Positions 52,814 to 63,459 of a stretch of DNA of 64,000 nucleotides are shown in pieces; the first letter of the stretch is position 1, and the number at the start of each line of letters is the position of its first letter. This DNA comes from Lactobacillus corticis (lineage in GTDB: Bacteria; Bacillota; Bacilli; Lactobacillales; Lactobacillaceae). The stretch spans positions 18,627-82,626 of the forward strand of contig NZ_BMAY01000007.1 in NCBI RefSeq assembly GCF_018327645.1. Reading direction: 5' to 3'. The position numbers and the translations under genes are program-made. Below the pieces are notes generated by a model. It worked only from the letters and a program-made list of their open reading frames with translations. It searched no databases and had not been told where the DNA came from.

Positions 52814-53500
52814 TTATATATTATCGTATTTTTTAAGATCGCGAGAATAAACTACTGCCAGCATCCCCTGATCACTAGTTAGGGTGAAACTAGAACTAGC
52901 TGGTTTAAACTCATTAGAGCCCCACATAATGGGATATGAACTGTTAAAATGACGCAGCTCATACTTGGCACCAATAATATTTAAATTCTGCACCGCCTCG
53001 AGATTCCAAATGCCAATATAAGGAAAATCGCTAAGCCGTTCAATCTCATGTTTTCCTGGATTAAAAAACCGAATTTCGTTTTGCCGATCGCAAATTCTGA
53101 CTTTCTCGGCAAACGGCCGCATCCCTGGTGCTAGAAACATCATTAAATTGATTAAATAATGATCTAGTCGCCCTCCAGTAGCGCCATAGATCGTCAAAGA
53201 CTGAACCTGATAAGCCTTGAAGACTGTCTTAACCATTAATTCGGAATCAGTATCGTCTTTTTCGGGTACCGAGTAACGAATATCGGGACAATTTTTTTCT
53301 AACTCCCCTAATTCAGATGCTTTGAGCGAATCAAAGTCACCAATAGCCAGATCTGGTTTCAGTCCCAGCTCCAATAGCAACAAGCTGCCGCGATCCACAC
53401 CAACCAGCAATTGGCCCATTTCTTGAGCATGCAGAAGCTTTTGCCGTAAATTTTGGGGCCATTCAGCTTTAGGCCCGCCCAACAAGGCTACTGCTTTCAT
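52814..53500 (-). CDS. thiN: Thiamine pyrophosphokinase
   Basis: Converts thiamine to thiamine pyrophosphate. 228 residues with DLAIGDFDSLK and the catalytic-face motif SVPEKDDTDSELMVK, then GATGGRLDHYLINLM. The ATG overlaps the rpe stop by 4 bases. Last gene of the operon from gmk; normally adjacent to rpmB, but here separated by the phage-derived island. Confidence 0.94.
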   Translation of the reverse strand: MKAVALLGGPKAEWPQNLRQKLLHAQEMGQLLVGVDRGSLLLLELGLKPDLAIGDFDSLKASELGELEKNCPDIRYSVPEKDDTDSELMVKTVFKAYQVQSLTIYGATGGRLDHYLINLMMFLAPGMRPFAEKVRICDRQNEIRFFNPGKHEIERLSDFPYIGIWNLEAVQNLNIIGAKYELRHFNSSYPIMWGSNEFKPASSSFTLTSDQGMLAVVYSRDLKKYDNI

Positions 53501-54156
53501 TTAATTGCTTCCTCCAATTTGGCAAGCTGCTGCTTGACCACGCCTTTACTAAAGATAAAGGAGCCTGCTACAAAAATGTCGCAGCCGGCTTGCCGACAAA
53601 GCTTGGCCGTTTGATCATTGATGCCGCCATCAACTTCAACACTGATGCGCCGTTTAGTTTTAGCAAGCAGCGTTTTAACTTCCGCAATTTTTTCTGGTGA
53701 CTCTTGAATAAAGCCTTGGCCGCCAAAACCAGGATGGACCGTCATCACCAAGACTTGATCAATTTTATCAAGAAATTTCTCTAAAACACTTACAGGTGTT
53801 TCAGGGTTTAAAGCAATGCCAGTTTTAATGCCGCTTGAGTGCAGATAGTCTAGCCAATACAGCAATTGGCTTTCATCCATTGCTTCATAATGGAGCAGCA
53901 TCAAGTCGGCTCCGGCTTTGGCAAAAGCCGGAACAAGGGTCTTTGGCATATCGCTCATCAAGTGGACTTCAGCCTCGATCATGGGATAGCTGCGTTTAAA
54001 ATCTTTAATCAATTGCGGACCGTAGGCTAAATTTGGTACAAAATGACCATCCATAATATCAATATGAAACCGGGTAATCCCAGCCTCTAAGGCCTTTTTG
54101 ATACTTTCATCCAACTTCAGATTATTTGCATTTAAGATTGATGGTGCAATTAACAT
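53497..54156 (-). CDS. rpe: Ribulose-phosphate 3-epimerase
   Basis: Pentose phosphate pathway epimerase, 219 residues, TIM barrel. Motifs: APSILNANNLKLDES, FHIDIMDGHFVPNLAYG, VMTVHPGFGGQGFI and VEVDGGIN. Overlaps thiN by 4 bases and follows rsgA by 8. Standard location behind rsgA in Firmicutes. Confidence 0.96.
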   Translation of the reverse strand: MLIAPSILNANNLKLDESIKKALEAGITRFHIDIMDGHFVPNLAYGPQLIKDFKRSYPMIEAEVHLMSDMPKTLVPAFAKAGADLMLLHYEAMDESQLLYWLDYLHSSGIKTGIALNPETPVSVLEKFLDKIDQVLVMTVHPGFGGQGFIQESPEKIAEVKTLLAKTKRRISVEVDGGINDQTAKLCRQAGCDIFVAGSFIFSKGVVKQQLAKLEEAIK

Positions 54157-54164
54157 ATTTACCT

Positions 54165-55049
54165 CTACTTTAAATACTCTGGCAACCGGCCTTCGCTTAT
54201 TTCCTCCCGAATCGCTAAATAATCCTCATAGCGACTAGGAAGAATCTTATTTTCAGCCAGTTGCTCCTTGACGGCACATTTGGGCTCATTGATGTGCTGA
54301 CAGCTTCTAAACTTGCAACCAGCGCTAAGCTGCTTAAACTCAACAAAATAGTCGGCGGTTTCGGTCAATTTGATTGGCGTCAGATCAATTGCTGAAAAAC
54401 CCGGCGTGTCTGCCAAAAAGCCTGCCCCGAGCTTAAACAATTCGACCTTTCTCGTGGTATGGCGACCACGGTTTAGGGACTGCGAAATTTCTCCGGTTGC
54501 TTGGTTGGCATCTCGTTTTAACTTATTTAACAAAGTTGACTTGCCAGCGCCAGATTGTCCTGCCAAGGTCCAGATTTCCCCTGCTCCAAGCTGAGTTTCC
54601 AGCTTCATTTTACTTGGATCGGTAAAAACTGCATAGCCAATTTTCTGGTAATAAGCCAAAATTTCTTTAATTTCAGTTAGTTTAGCTGTGTCAACTAAAT
54701 CAGTTTTTGATAGGTAAATTGAAACCTTGACTTTTTGCCAAGCAAAGAAGGTTAAAAAGCGATCAAGCAAGGCCACCGAAAAATCGGGCTCAACCGCTGA
54801 AATAACTAATAAAACATGGCTAACATTGGCCACTGCAGGCCGACCAATCCGATTTTTGCGCGGCAAGATTTTTACCAAATAACTCATACCTTGATCGTCA
54901 ATTTGAATCTCAACGCGATCACCTACCGTCGGTTTTTCTTTCTTCTTACGAAAAACGCCGCGCGCTCTAGTGCGCTCGACGCCTTTAGGTGTTTGAACAT
55001 CGTAGTAGCCGGCAATTAAACCGATAACTGTACCTGTCGCTTGCTCCAT
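54165..55049 (-). CDS. rsgA: Ribosome small-subunit-dependent GTPase RsgA
   Basis: Late 30S maturation factor. 294 residues: N-terminal OB fold, circularly permuted GTPase with SKTDL (G4), [14 protein letters not shown] (G1) and DTPGFS (G3), then a zinc knuckle ([14 protein letters not shown]). Its ATG shares a base with the prkC stop (TAATG), so translation is coupled. Confidence 0.96.
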   Translation of the reverse strand: MEQATGTVIGLIAGYYDVQTPKGVERTRARGVFRKKKEKPTVGDRVEIQIDDQGMSYLVKILPRKNRIGRPAVANVSHVLLVISAVEPDFSVALLDRFLTFFAWQKVKVSIYLSKTDLVDTAKLTEIKEILAYYQKIGYAVFTDPSKMKLETQLGAGEIWTLAGQSGAGKSTLLNKLKRDANQATGEISQSLNRGRHTTRKVELFKLGAGFLADTPGFSAIDLTPIKLTETADYFVEFKQLSAGCKFRSCQHINEPKCAVKEQLAENKILPSRYEDYLAIREEISEGRLPEYLK

Positions 55050-57079
55050 TAATTGCTTACCTTTTCGTTCATAACTGTTTTTCCATCCCGGACTACTTTG
55101 ATCCGTCCGCTTTGACCATCTTTTAAGGTCAGAGGGATTGAAAAATCAGTGTCTTTTTTGATGTAAAGATCACGATAAATATTATCAATTGAGTGATTTT
55201 CATCCTCAATATAGATTTGGACATGGTTGCCCTGACTAGTCGAAGATGATGACGAACTACTTGTTGAAGATGAGGATGAACTGCTGTTATCATCCGGATC
55301 GTCATAAGTTACCGTGAAGTTCTTAGTAATCGTCTTACTGGTCTTTTCAGCACCCTTTGAAACCGTAATGGTCAAGGTTGAACCTTTTTGGACATGCGTC
55401 CCGGCGCCTGGATCCATTGAAATAACCAATCCCTTCTCAACAGAGTCAGAATAGTCTTTCTTAACGACCAGATTCAAATCGTTCTCATCAGCGTAGTCCT
55501 GGGCACTCTTTTGGGAATAATTCGTCAAATCTTTAAGAGTCACCATATTTTCTTCAGGATCTTCTTCCTGTCCCTTGGAAACCTTAAGGGTAATTACAGT
55601 TCCCTTGGCAACTTTTTTATCACTAGCCACGCTTTGGCTAATAACGATGCCGCTATCAATCGAATCAGAATAGATATTCTTTCGTTTGACCTTTAGGCCG
55701 ACTTTTTCCAACTTTCGCTTAGCCGGTTGATACTGCATATCGACCACATCCGGCATCGTCACTTTGACGGGGCCAGAGGAGATGATTAAATCAACGCTTT
55801 TTCCTTTGGAAGCTGCTTCTCCGGCTGCTGGTTGGGTTTTGATTACCCGACCTTTTTTAATTTTGGCGGAATGTTTGGCACGAATTCGACCAATGGTGAA
55901 CCCGGCCTTTTCCAGTTGAGCCGAAGCCGCCGTTTCCGTCATATTGGCTACATCGGGAACCTGGGCCCAATCATTGCGATCTTCTGACAAGGCAAAAGCC
56001 ATAATCGCCACAATCAAAACACCAATAATGGCAGTAAACAGCCACCACCATTTATGGCGCTTTAAGCTGCTAATAAAGCGCTGCCGGCGCGTTGGTTGAT
56101 TTGTTGGTTGAACGGCGTCGTCAGCCGTTTCCTCACTAGTCGACGCCTGCTCTGAATTTACAGGATCAGCTTTATCAGCCTTAAACCCCGGCAAAATGAT
56201 GGTTTCATCGTTATTAATTAAATGAGGCGGTACAAAAGCCGGCTCATTGGCGCGCGCTGGATCTAAACTGCTGTCCAAATCTTCCCGCATCTCTTCGGCA
56301 CTGTTATAACGGTCCTGAGGTTCCTTGCTGGTTGCTTTAAGAACGACATTCTCCAGGGCTTGCGGAACATTGGGATGATTCTTTCTAATTGATGGAATTG
56401 CTTCTTGCGCGTGCTTTAGAGCAACTGCCATAGCAGTATCGCCTGCAAAAGGCACCTGCCCAGTTAGCAATTCATATAAAATAATTCCTAAAGAATAAAT
56501 ATCAGATTGTTTGGTCGCCATGCCCCCTCTCGTCTGTTCAGGGGACATATAGTGAACCGAACCCATGACCGAGTTGGTTTGTGTTACCGAACTCTGATTC
56601 AAGGCAACGGCAATCCCGAAGTCAGCGATTTTAATGTTTCCCCGCTGGTCCATCAGGATATTTTGCGGCTTTAAATCACGGTGGATCACATTATGCCGAT
56701 GTGCTAAACCCACAGCACTTAAAATCTGATCCATGATACGGATAACTTCATGGATCGGCAATGGCGAATGAGCTTTAATATAATCCTTTAAGTCAGGTCC
56801 ATCCACATACTCCATAACCATGTATGGTTGACCGTCATCAGTACTAACATCTAGTACTGAAATAATATTAGGATGACTCAAAGCACTTGTCGCCAAAGCT
56901 TCTCGCTTGAACCGCAATAAGGTTTGTTTATCTTTTAAGAGGTCCATTCGCAGCATTTTAACAGCAACTTTTTGCTGCAAAATGATGTCCTCAGCCAGAT
57001 AAACATTGGCCATGCCGCCTTCGCCTAAGGTGTCAAGGATCCGGTACCGCTCACCGAGCAAATACCCCTTATCGATCAC
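55049..57079 (-). CDS. prkC: Membrane serine/threonine protein kinase with PASTA domains
   Basis: Senses wall fragments or lipid II outside and phosphorylates proteins inside. 676 residues from GTG 57079, chosen because GGAGG lies 9 bases upstream and the protein then begins at [14 protein letters not shown]; an ATG three codons earlier is 1 base from that site. Kinase domain about 10-265 with [12 protein letters not shown] and DFGIAVAL; membrane helix near 340-360; three PASTA repeats (about 370-570); a serine-rich linker; and a final domain of about 70 residues. Cotranscribed with its phosphatase. Confidence 0.95.
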   Translation of the reverse strand: MIDKGYLLGERYRILDTLGEGGMANVYLAEDIILQQKVAVKMLRMDLLKDKQTLLRFKREALATSALSHPNIISVLDVSTDDGQPYMVMEYVDGPDLKDYIKAHSPLPIHEVIRIMDQILSAVGLAHRHNVIHRDLKPQNILMDQRGNIKIADFGIAVALNQSSVTQTNSVMGSVHYMSPEQTRGGMATKQSDIYSLGIILYELLTGQVPFAGDTAMAVALKHAQEAIPSIRKNHPNVPQALENVVLKATSKEPQDRYNSAEEMREDLDSSLDPARANEPAFVPPHLINNDETIILPGFKADKADPVNSEQASTSEETADDAVQPTNQPTRRQRFISSLKRHKWWWLFTAIIGVLIVAIMAFALSEDRNDWAQVPDVANMTETAASAQLEKAGFTIGRIRAKHSAKIKKGRVIKTQPAAGEAASKGKSVDLIISSGPVKVTMPDVVDMQYQPAKRKLEKVGLKVKRKNIYSDSIDSGIVISQSVASDKKVAKGTVITLKVSKGQEEDPEENMVTLKDLTNYSQKSAQDYADENDLNLVVKKDYSDSVEKGLVISMDPGAGTHVQKGSTLTITVSKGAEKTSKTITKNFTVTYDDPDDNSSSSSSSTSSSSSSSTSQGNHVQIYIEDENHSIDNIYRDLYIKKDTDFSIPLTLKDGQSGRIKVVRDGKTVMNEKVSN

Positions 57080-57824
57080 CCAGCTCATCCTCCTTTGCGA
57101 AGACTAAACAAACCGTTATATTGTCACCGCCACCTAATCGGTTAGCTTCATTAATCAATTTATTGCAGCGATCCTTTAAACTCAAATCCTTGGTAGCCAG
57201 GATTTGCTGAATTTGTGGATCACTTAAGGAGTTAGTCAAACCATCAGTGCACAACAAAAACATCGTGCCATCAGCCATCGGCAATTCATCAAATTCTGGA
57301 TCAATTGTACTAGAAACGCCCAAAGCTTGGGTAATGATATTCTTTTGCGGATGGTGTTTGGCTTGTTCTGGGGTAATTTGCCCCATTTTGACAAGTTCAT
57401 TAACCAATGAATGGTCTTCAGTAACTTGCACAAATTTTCCTTCAGCATAGCAATATGCTCGAGAATCACCCAAATGGGCTACCAAAGCTGCATCCTCAAA
57501 GGCAAATACCAGCACGATGGTGGTCCCCATCCCATTTAAGTCAGGGAAACGATCAGCCGCCTTTAAAATGGTTTCATTTTCTTTTCTAAACTGAACATCA
57601 AGCCATTTTCGGGCTTGCTTTACATCAGTAAAGTCAGTTAAGCCAAAACTGTGTCCCAAATGACTAACGGCCATCGTTGAAGCAACATCGCCGCCTTGAT
57701 GACCACCCATGCCATCACAAACGATGGCTAATGTTACCCCGCTTTTATTTTTAAAAACCTCTACCGAGTCTTGATTACTTTTTCGAATTCTACCGATACT
57801 CGAAGCAAATGCTGTCTCAATCAA
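57069..57824 (-). CDS. PP2C-family serine/threonine phosphatase (Stp/PrpC)
   Basis: Reverses PrkC phosphorylation. 251 residues with the PPM metal motifs SNQDS, VCDGMGGHQGGD, TDGLTNSLSD and GGGDNITV. TTG start at 57824 with GAGG 8 bases upstream. Overlaps the prkC start by 11 bases, typical of this pair. Confidence 0.94.
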   Translation of the reverse strand: MIETAFASSIGRIRKSNQDSVEVFKNKSGVTLAIVCDGMGGHQGGDVASTMAVSHLGHSFGLTDFTDVKQARKWLDVQFRKENETILKAADRFPDLNGMGTTIVLVFAFEDAALVAHLGDSRAYCYAEGKFVQVTEDHSLVNELVKMGQITPEQAKHHPQKNIITQALGVSSTIDPEFDELPMADGTMFLLCTDGLTNSLSDPQIQQILATKDLSLKDRCNKLINEANRLGGGDNITVCLVFAKEDELGDR

Positions 57825-57828
57825 AAGT

Positions 57829-59148
57829 CTAACCTCGTAATCTTAATTTTGCGATGAAGAAGCCATCACTCCCATAAGTATCAGGCAGAATTTTCAGCAT
57901 CCCGCTATCACTGGTTAAATTTCCAGCAGTAAAGGGTACTAATTCAAAATCTGCATGTGTTTTAAGAAATTGGTCTATAACTTCTTCATTTTCTTCAACT
58001 GAAATCGAGCAAGTCGAATAAACTAGCTCCCCCGTCGGCTTCAACAAAAAGCTGACTTGATCCAATATTTGAAGCTGGATCCGCTGTAAGTTTCGCAAAT
58101 CTGCCAGCTGTTTAGTATAGCGGATTTCTGGTTTGCGTCTAAGCAATCCCAAACCAGAACATGGCGCATCCACCAATATTTTAGCAAAGCTTTGGTCTGA
58201 AAAAAATGTGCCAGCCTGGCGAGCGTCACAGGCCTTGACGGCAACTTTATCCGCTACGCCCATCCGCTTGGCATTTTGCTCCACTAGCGCTAATTTTTTA
58301 GCGTGAATGTCTAAAGCCGTAACTTTTCCTTTAGTTAAATGCTCAGCAATTTGAACCGTCTTGCCACCTGGAGCACTGCAGGCATCCAGCACCTGCTCAT
58401 CGCCGGCAAAATCAAAAGCTTCAACTACCAGACCAGCAGCCTCATCTTGGATCGTTAGCTGGCCCTCTTTAAACATCGGCGTGTTGCTAATGCCGCCCTT
58501 TGCTAAAATCGCTGCTTGAGGGTTTAATGCACTCCGAGCAGGACTAAACCCGCTTTGAACTAAACTTTGCCAAACTGAATCAAACTTAGCTAAGCCACTG
58601 ATGCGCGTACTGTTTTTAGCTGGCTGATTTAAGCTTGCCAACATCTGCTCAGTTCGCTTTAACCCCCAATTCTTAATAAAATAGCTAACTAGCCATTGGG
58701 GGAAGCTTTCTTGCACGCTTAGCTTGGCCAAATCCTCCTTGGGCAGCTGCGTTTGGCGCCGAATGAAGGCCCGCAGGATCCCGTTTACCAATCTGAAGCC
58801 GCTGCTTTTTGGCCTTCCAAAAGCTTTGGCTAATTTATTGGCTTCATCAAGCACTGCCCTATCTGGTATTTTATCTAAAAAAACCAGCTGATAAATAGAC
58901 ATCAACAACAAGGGTTCTAGATAAGGTTCACGTAATTTGGTCCTTACCAGCCCCTTTAATTGATATTCTAAAAATAATTTGCGTTGAATGGTGCCGTAAA
59001 ATATTTGGGTTGCCAAATTCCGATCAGCTGGCGTTAGCTGCTGGTCTGCTAAAACATGATTTAAACTGATATTCGAATACGACTGCTGCTTAAAAACTCG
59101 CATGAGGGCAGTCAGAGCTAACCCGCGGGCACTAGTCTTCACTGACAA
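57829..59148 (-). CDS. rsmB: 16S rRNA (cytosine-C5)-methyltransferase RsmB
   Basis: Methylates C967 of 16S rRNA. 439 residues: N-terminal NusB-like domain, then SAM domain with DACSAPGGKTVQIAEHL, the motif IV cysteine in VDAPCSGLG and the catalytic cysteine in YSTCSISVEENEEV. I take TTG 59148 as start, with AGGTGA 5 bases upstream; it overlaps the fmt stop by 17 bases. A GTG two codons later is an alternative. Confidence 0.93.
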   Translation of the reverse strand: MSVKTSARGLALTALMRVFKQQSYSNISLNHVLADQQLTPADRNLATQIFYGTIQRKLFLEYQLKGLVRTKLREPYLEPLLLMSIYQLVFLDKIPDRAVLDEANKLAKAFGRPKSSGFRLVNGILRAFIRRQTQLPKEDLAKLSVQESFPQWLVSYFIKNWGLKRTEQMLASLNQPAKNSTRISGLAKFDSVWQSLVQSGFSPARSALNPQAAILAKGGISNTPMFKEGQLTIQDEAAGLVVEAFDFAGDEQVLDACSAPGGKTVQIAEHLTKGKVTALDIHAKKLALVEQNAKRMGVADKVAVKACDARQAGTFFSDQSFAKILVDAPCSGLGLLRRKPEIRYTKQLADLRNLQRIQLQILDQVSFLLKPTGELVYSTCSISVEENEEVIDQFLKTHADFELVPFTAGNLTSDSGMLKILPDTYGSDGFFIAKLRLRG

Positions 59149-60079
59149 TTTGTTCACCTGGCACAAAATTCTTGCCCTGGCCATTCAAAAAGTCTTTGAT
59201 TGACATGCGTTTTTTCCCGTTAGGCTGTACCTCCAAGAGCTCTAATACGCTATTTTCGGCAAAACTAAGCGCAAAGCGGTTTTTATTTGAAACTAAGCTG
59301 CCAGCCGGTAAACTCGTCCCTTCATCAGCGACTTTAGCCTGCCAAATTTTTAAGCGTTGGCCATTAAGCATCAGATAGGCACCGGGATCAGGATTCAAAG
59401 CCCGAATTTTATTATTAGCTTCTTCAGCTGTTAAATCTAAGGTAATGCGTTCCTGAGCCTTGGAAATATTAGGTGAAAAGACCACCCCAGTTGGATCCTG
59501 TGGTTGTTTTTCAATCGCATGAGTGATGATTTTAGGCAAAGTATCCAGCAATAAGTCGCGCCCTAAGATGGACAGCTTTTCAAACAAGCTGCCTGCGTTA
59601 TCTTCGGGCATAATTTGTAAGGCTGCCTGGGAGTAAATATCGCCAGCATCCATTTCTTTAACCATTTCCATAATCGTGATTCCTGTTTGGGTATCACCAT
59701 TTAGGAGGGCATACTGAATTGGTGCCCCGCCTCGGTACTTAGGCAGCAAGGAGCCGTGGACATTGACGGCCGCAATTCTGGCTGCTCGGAGAAATTTGGT
59801 TGGCAAAAATTGCCCATAAGCTGCCGTAATAATCAAATCAGGCGACATTGCCATTAAAGTCTCCAGTTCGGCTGACTTGCTCAAATGAGCTGGCTGATAG
59901 ACTGACAAGCCATGCTCTAAGGCCGCTTTCTTAACTGGCGAAGCCGTTAATACTTGCTTGCGGCCAACCTTCTTATCAGGCTGGGTCACAACCGCTTTAA
60001 TATCATATCCTTTTGCTAAAAGCCCTTCTAAAATTGGCACGGCAAAGGTCGGCGTGCCTAAAAAAATCACTGTGGTCAA
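59132..60079 (-). CDS. fmt: Methionyl-tRNA formyltransferase
   Basis: Formylates initiator Met-tRNA with 10-formyl-THF. 315 residues; folate site HGSLLPKYRGGAPIQ near residue 110, formyl loop VKEMDAGDI. Start is TTG 60079 with AAGGAG 7 bases upstream. Follows priA by 12 bases. Confidence 0.95.
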   Translation of the reverse strand: MTTVIFLGTPTFAVPILEGLLAKGYDIKAVVTQPDKKVGRKQVLTASPVKKAALEHGLSVYQPAHLSKSAELETLMAMSPDLIITAAYGQFLPTKFLRAARIAAVNVHGSLLPKYRGGAPIQYALLNGDTQTGITIMEMVKEMDAGDIYSQAALQIMPEDNAGSLFEKLSILGRDLLLDTLPKIITHAIEKQPQDPTGVVFSPNISKAQERITLDLTAEEANNKIRALNPDPGAYLMLNGQRLKIWQAKVADEGTSLPAGSLVSNKNRFALSFAENSVLELLEVQPNGKKRMSIKDFLNGQGKNFVPGEQIVSED

Positions 60080-60091
60080 AGTATCTTCTCC

Positions 60092-62482
60092 TTACATGAT
60101 TCGTTCCGGTTCATTATCAATGTTGATAGTTAGACCGTATTTTTTAACTTTTTGTCCTGCATCTTGAATTTGATGCAATAAGTCATTTAACTTCGGTTCT
60201 TTTTTATATTTTACCAGTATTTGGTAGTAATATTGGTTTTTTAAGCGAGAAATTGCACTTGGCGTAGGTCCCAATACGATCGTCTCAGGATGCAATTGCT
60301 GATTGAGCTGGCGGCGGATTTTAAAAGCCTCACGGGCAGCATTAGTTTCATTTTTGGCTGCGACCGAAATTAAAACGGTGTAGTAATAAGGCGGATAATC
60401 TCCCGCATGGCGCATGCGCATCTCATACCGATAAAATTGCTCATAATCTTGCGTCTGTGCCAAACGGATTGCGTAATGCTCCGGATTATAGGTTTGAATT
60501 AAAACTTGGCCCTTTTTCTCAGCGCGGCCTGCCCGCCCAGCTACCTGGGTCAACAATTGGAAGGTGCGCTCACTAGCATTATAGTCGGGCACCCACAGAC
60601 CAGTATCGGCATTAATTACGCCGACCAAAGTCACATTGGGAAAATCCAGCCCTTTGGCAATCATTTGCGTTCCTAATAAAATGTCGGCTTCCTTGCGTCC
60701 AAAGGCATCTAGTTTGCGTTTATAGCTTCCCTTGCGCCGCGTAGTATCAACATCCATCCGAATAATACGAACGCCCGGAAACAATTCAGTTAACTCCTGC
60801 TCAACCTTTTGCGTCCCGGTGCCCATAAAACGAATTTGACTGCTGTGACAATTGGGACAACGCTTAGGAATTGGCTCATGATGACCACAATAATGGCAGC
60901 GCATTTCACCAGCTGCCTTATGCATGGTCAGCGACAAATCGCAATTAGGACATTGCAGCACAAAACCGCAGTCCCGACACAACATAAAGTTGGCAAAGCC
61001 GCGCCGATTAAGCATCAAGATCACCTGCTCATGCCGGGCGAGACGCTCTTGGATAGCACTTGCCAGCTCAGTTGAAAGATCATACTGTCCTCCGGCAAAA
61101 GCCGCTTGTTTGAGATCAATAATCTTAACTTCTGGCAAGGGATGCTGGTTTGCTCTTTCAGTCAACCGCAACAAGGTATAGAGTCCCTTTTGTGCTCGAG
61201 CCCGGCTAGCCAAACTAGGCGTTGCGCTGCCCAAAACCAAGGGACAATGATGAAATTTTGCGCGCCAAAGAGCGACATCACGCGCATGGTAGCGCGGATT
61301 ATCTTCTTGCTTATAGCTGGCTTCGTGTTCTTCATCAATGATGATCAAGCCAATATTTTCTAGCGGTGCGAAAACTGCGCTCCGAGCACCAACGACGACC
61401 CGTGCTTCACCCCGGCGAATGCGCCGCCATTCATCATAGCGCTCGCCATCTGACAAGGCAGAGTGCAAAACGGCCACCTCTTGGCCAAAGCGTTCGCGCA
61501 CTTGGCGCACCATTTGCGGCGTGAGGGAAATTTCTGGCACCAGCATCAGAGCATTACGACCGGCTGAGAGGGCTTGACTAATTGCCCGCAAATATACTTC
61601 AGTTTTGCCGCTTCCGGTCACTCCCTCAAGCAAAAAGGGATGAGCTTGCTGATCGCTGATTGCTTGCCCAATTTTGGCCAGGGCCTTAGCTTGTTCGGGA
61701 TTAAGTTTGAGTTCAGCCGGCTTTTTGCTTGCCACATCGGCCAAGGGATCGCGGTAGACTTCCACTTCTTTGCACTTAATCCAGCCTTTTTCTTCCGCTG
61801 CTTTCAGCAAGGCGCTTGAAAAACCTTGATCGTGCATGGCTGACCCTGACTTAGGATAGCTGTTTCGCGCAGTTACTAAATCCATCAATAAAGCACGCTG
61901 CTTGGTGGCAGTTTTTCGGGTTTGCTCATAAAGTTCTTGATATTGGCCATTTGCCAAAGCTGGCAGATAGATCAGCTCATGTTTTTCTTTAGCTTGATTT
62001 TCAACCAAATATTCGATTTTAGCTTGATTGTCCTTTAGCAATTTTTGGACAAACTTTAATTCTTCGGGATCGGTAATTTTATCAACTTCATGAGCTGTTT
62101 GTTGAAAATAAGGCAACTTTTTGGCTTCAGGAGTTAGCGGGATTAAAATTTTGCGATAATTTGCCCGCATTACCCGCGGCAGCATGGTCTGCAAAATTGA
62201 AATGCGAAAGGCAAAAATTGCTTTTGCCAAAAAAGCCGACAACTCAACTAGCTCTTTAGTTAGTGGTGGTTGTTCATCAGTTACCAGCAACAAATCACGC
62301 AGCTTGCCATCATAATCAGTAGTTTTACTAATGCCCACAACAAAGCCTTGCAGTTTTCTTTTGCCAAAAGGAACAACTACCCTTGAACCAATTGCTACCC
62401 CTGATAAATCGTCAGGAATGTGATATTCAAAAACTCGATCAGTTTGACTAGCCGCAATATCGACAATAACCTGTGCAATCAT
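60092..62482 (-). CDS. priA: Primosomal protein N' (replication restart helicase)
   Basis: Restarts collapsed replication forks. 796 residues: N-terminal DNA-binding domain, helicase core with LLEGVTGSGKTEVYL and DEEHEASYKQ, zinc site of paired cysteines (CRDCGFVLQCPNC, then CHYCGHHEPIPKRCPNC), and VAGRAGRAEKKG. Located after rpoZ, whose terminator lies 12 bases upstream of the start, so it may depend on read-through. Confidence 0.96.
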   Translation of the reverse strand: MIAQVIVDIAASQTDRVFEYHIPDDLSGVAIGSRVVVPFGKRKLQGFVVGISKTTDYDGKLRDLLLVTDEQPPLTKELVELSAFLAKAIFAFRISILQTMLPRVMRANYRKILIPLTPEAKKLPYFQQTAHEVDKITDPEELKFVQKLLKDNQAKIEYLVENQAKEKHELIYLPALANGQYQELYEQTRKTATKQRALLMDLVTARNSYPKSGSAMHDQGFSSALLKAAEEKGWIKCKEVEVYRDPLADVASKKPAELKLNPEQAKALAKIGQAISDQQAHPFLLEGVTGSGKTEVYLRAISQALSAGRNALMLVPEISLTPQMVRQVRERFGQEVAVLHSALSDGERYDEWRRIRRGEARVVVGARSAVFAPLENIGLIIIDEEHEASYKQEDNPRYHARDVALWRAKFHHCPLVLGSATPSLASRARAQKGLYTLLRLTERANQHPLPEVKIIDLKQAAFAGGQYDLSTELASAIQERLARHEQVILMLNRRGFANFMLCRDCGFVLQCPNCDLSLTMHKAAGEMRCHYCGHHEPIPKRCPNCHSSQIRFMGTGTQKVEQELTELFPGVRIIRMDVDTTRRKGSYKRKLDAFGRKEADILLGTQMIAKGLDFPNVTLVGVINADTGLWVPDYNASERTFQLLTQVAGRAGRAEKKGQVLIQTYNPEHYAIRLAQTQDYEQFYRYEMRMRHAGDYPPYYYTVLISVAAKNETNAAREAFKIRRQLNQQLHPETIVLGPTPSAISRLKNQYYYQILVKYKKEPKLNDLLHQIQDAGQKVKKYGLTINIDNEPERIM

Positions 62483-62493
62483 TCCATCACCTT

Positions 62494-62525
62494 AAAAAAG
62501 ACCTCCATCGTCAAGATGAAGGTCT
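62494..62525 (-). terminator. Terminator or attenuator after rpoZ
   Basis: AGACCTTCATC/GATGGAGGTCT, 11 bp with one G-U pair, 5-base loop, six T on the minus strand. It lies between rpoZ and priA, so the operon may be partly attenuated here. Confidence 0.85.
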
Positions 62526-62531
62526 AGCAAA

Positions 62532-62753
62532 TTAATCTTCTGCCTTTGCTTTGGCAGCTGGAATACCGGTAACCTTACCGGCGACAATTTCTTCCAAGGC
62601 TTGACCAACTGCCTTGTCACATTTGAACTTATCAAGAGCTGCCGGCTCACCTGCTTCCAATTCATGAGCCCGTTTTGCTGATAAAACGCAAAGCGAGTAG
62701 CGTGAATCAACACGTTCCAACTCTTTATCAATTGATGGATAAGTAATTCTCAT
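62532..62753 (-). CDS. rpoZ: RNA polymerase omega subunit
   Basis: 73-residue polymerase assembly subunit. Begins [20 protein letters not shown], then [13 protein letters not shown], the omega signature. Two bases after the gmk stop; the pair gmk-rpoZ is universal in Firmicutes. Confidence 0.95.
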   Translation of the reverse strand: MRITYPSIDKELERVDSRYSLCVLSAKRAHELEAGEPAALDKFKCDKAVGQALEEIVAGKVTGIPAAKAKAED

Positions 62754-62755
62754 AT

Positions 62756-63370
62756 TTAGTCCTCCTTGACCATCTTTCGGTAATCATCAATGACGCGTTT
62801 GACACTAACGTGTTCAGCATCAACAATTGCTTTGATGTGATCAACTGCATTGGCAACCGTGTCATTGACAACTGCATAATCGTAATCTTGCATTACTAAA
62901 ATTTCCTTACGCGCTTGCTCGATCCGACCACGAATAACTTCTTCGCTTTCGGTTCCGCGATGCTCTAAGCGCAAGTGCAAGGTGTGCAAATCGGGGGGCG
63001 TCAAAAAAATAAAGACCCCATCTGGCATTTTTTCCCGTACCTTTTGAGCACCATTAACATCAATTTCCAGCAAGACATCCTTCCCTGCTTTTAACATCTG
63101 CTGAACTGGTGCTACTGGCGTGCCATAATAATTGCCAACGTATTGATTATATTCAAGCAATTCGCCATTCGCAATAGCTTCCTTGAAACGTTCGACGCTG
63201 ACAAAAAAATAATCCTTACCATCAACTTCACCAGGCCGAGGCTTGCGGGTGGTCATAGATACGGAATATTCAAATGGAAAAACTTTATTTTCAACAATTG
63301 AGCTCTTAACAGTTCCTTTACCAACGCCCGAAGGACCGGAAAGGACGAGCAATAAACCTTCTTTAGACAT
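62756..63370 (-). CDS. gmk: Guanylate kinase
   Basis: Phosphorylates GMP to GDP. 204 residues with P-loop [15 protein letters not shown] site [16 protein letters not shown] and lid residues. ATG 63370 (MSKEGLL) has GGAG 6 bases upstream; an ATG four codons earlier lacks a proper site. First clear gene of the long operon to thiN. Confidence 0.95.
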   Translation of the reverse strand: MSKEGLLLVLSGPSGVGKGTVKSSIVENKVFPFEYSVSMTTRKPRPGEVDGKDYFFVSVERFKEAIANGELLEYNQYVGNYYGTPVAPVQQMLKAGKDVLLEIDVNGAQKVREKMPDGVFIFLTPPDLHTLHLRLEHRGTESEEVIRGRIEQARKEILVMQDYDYAVVNDTVANAVDHIKAIVDAEHVSVKRVIDDYRKMVKED

Positions 63371-63459
63371 TGCACACTCCATAGATATTATTACTTCTAT
63401 CTTGCACTATTATCAGCATTTTTTCAAGAAGGACCCTGCCAAGTTCTTGCAAATATGAC

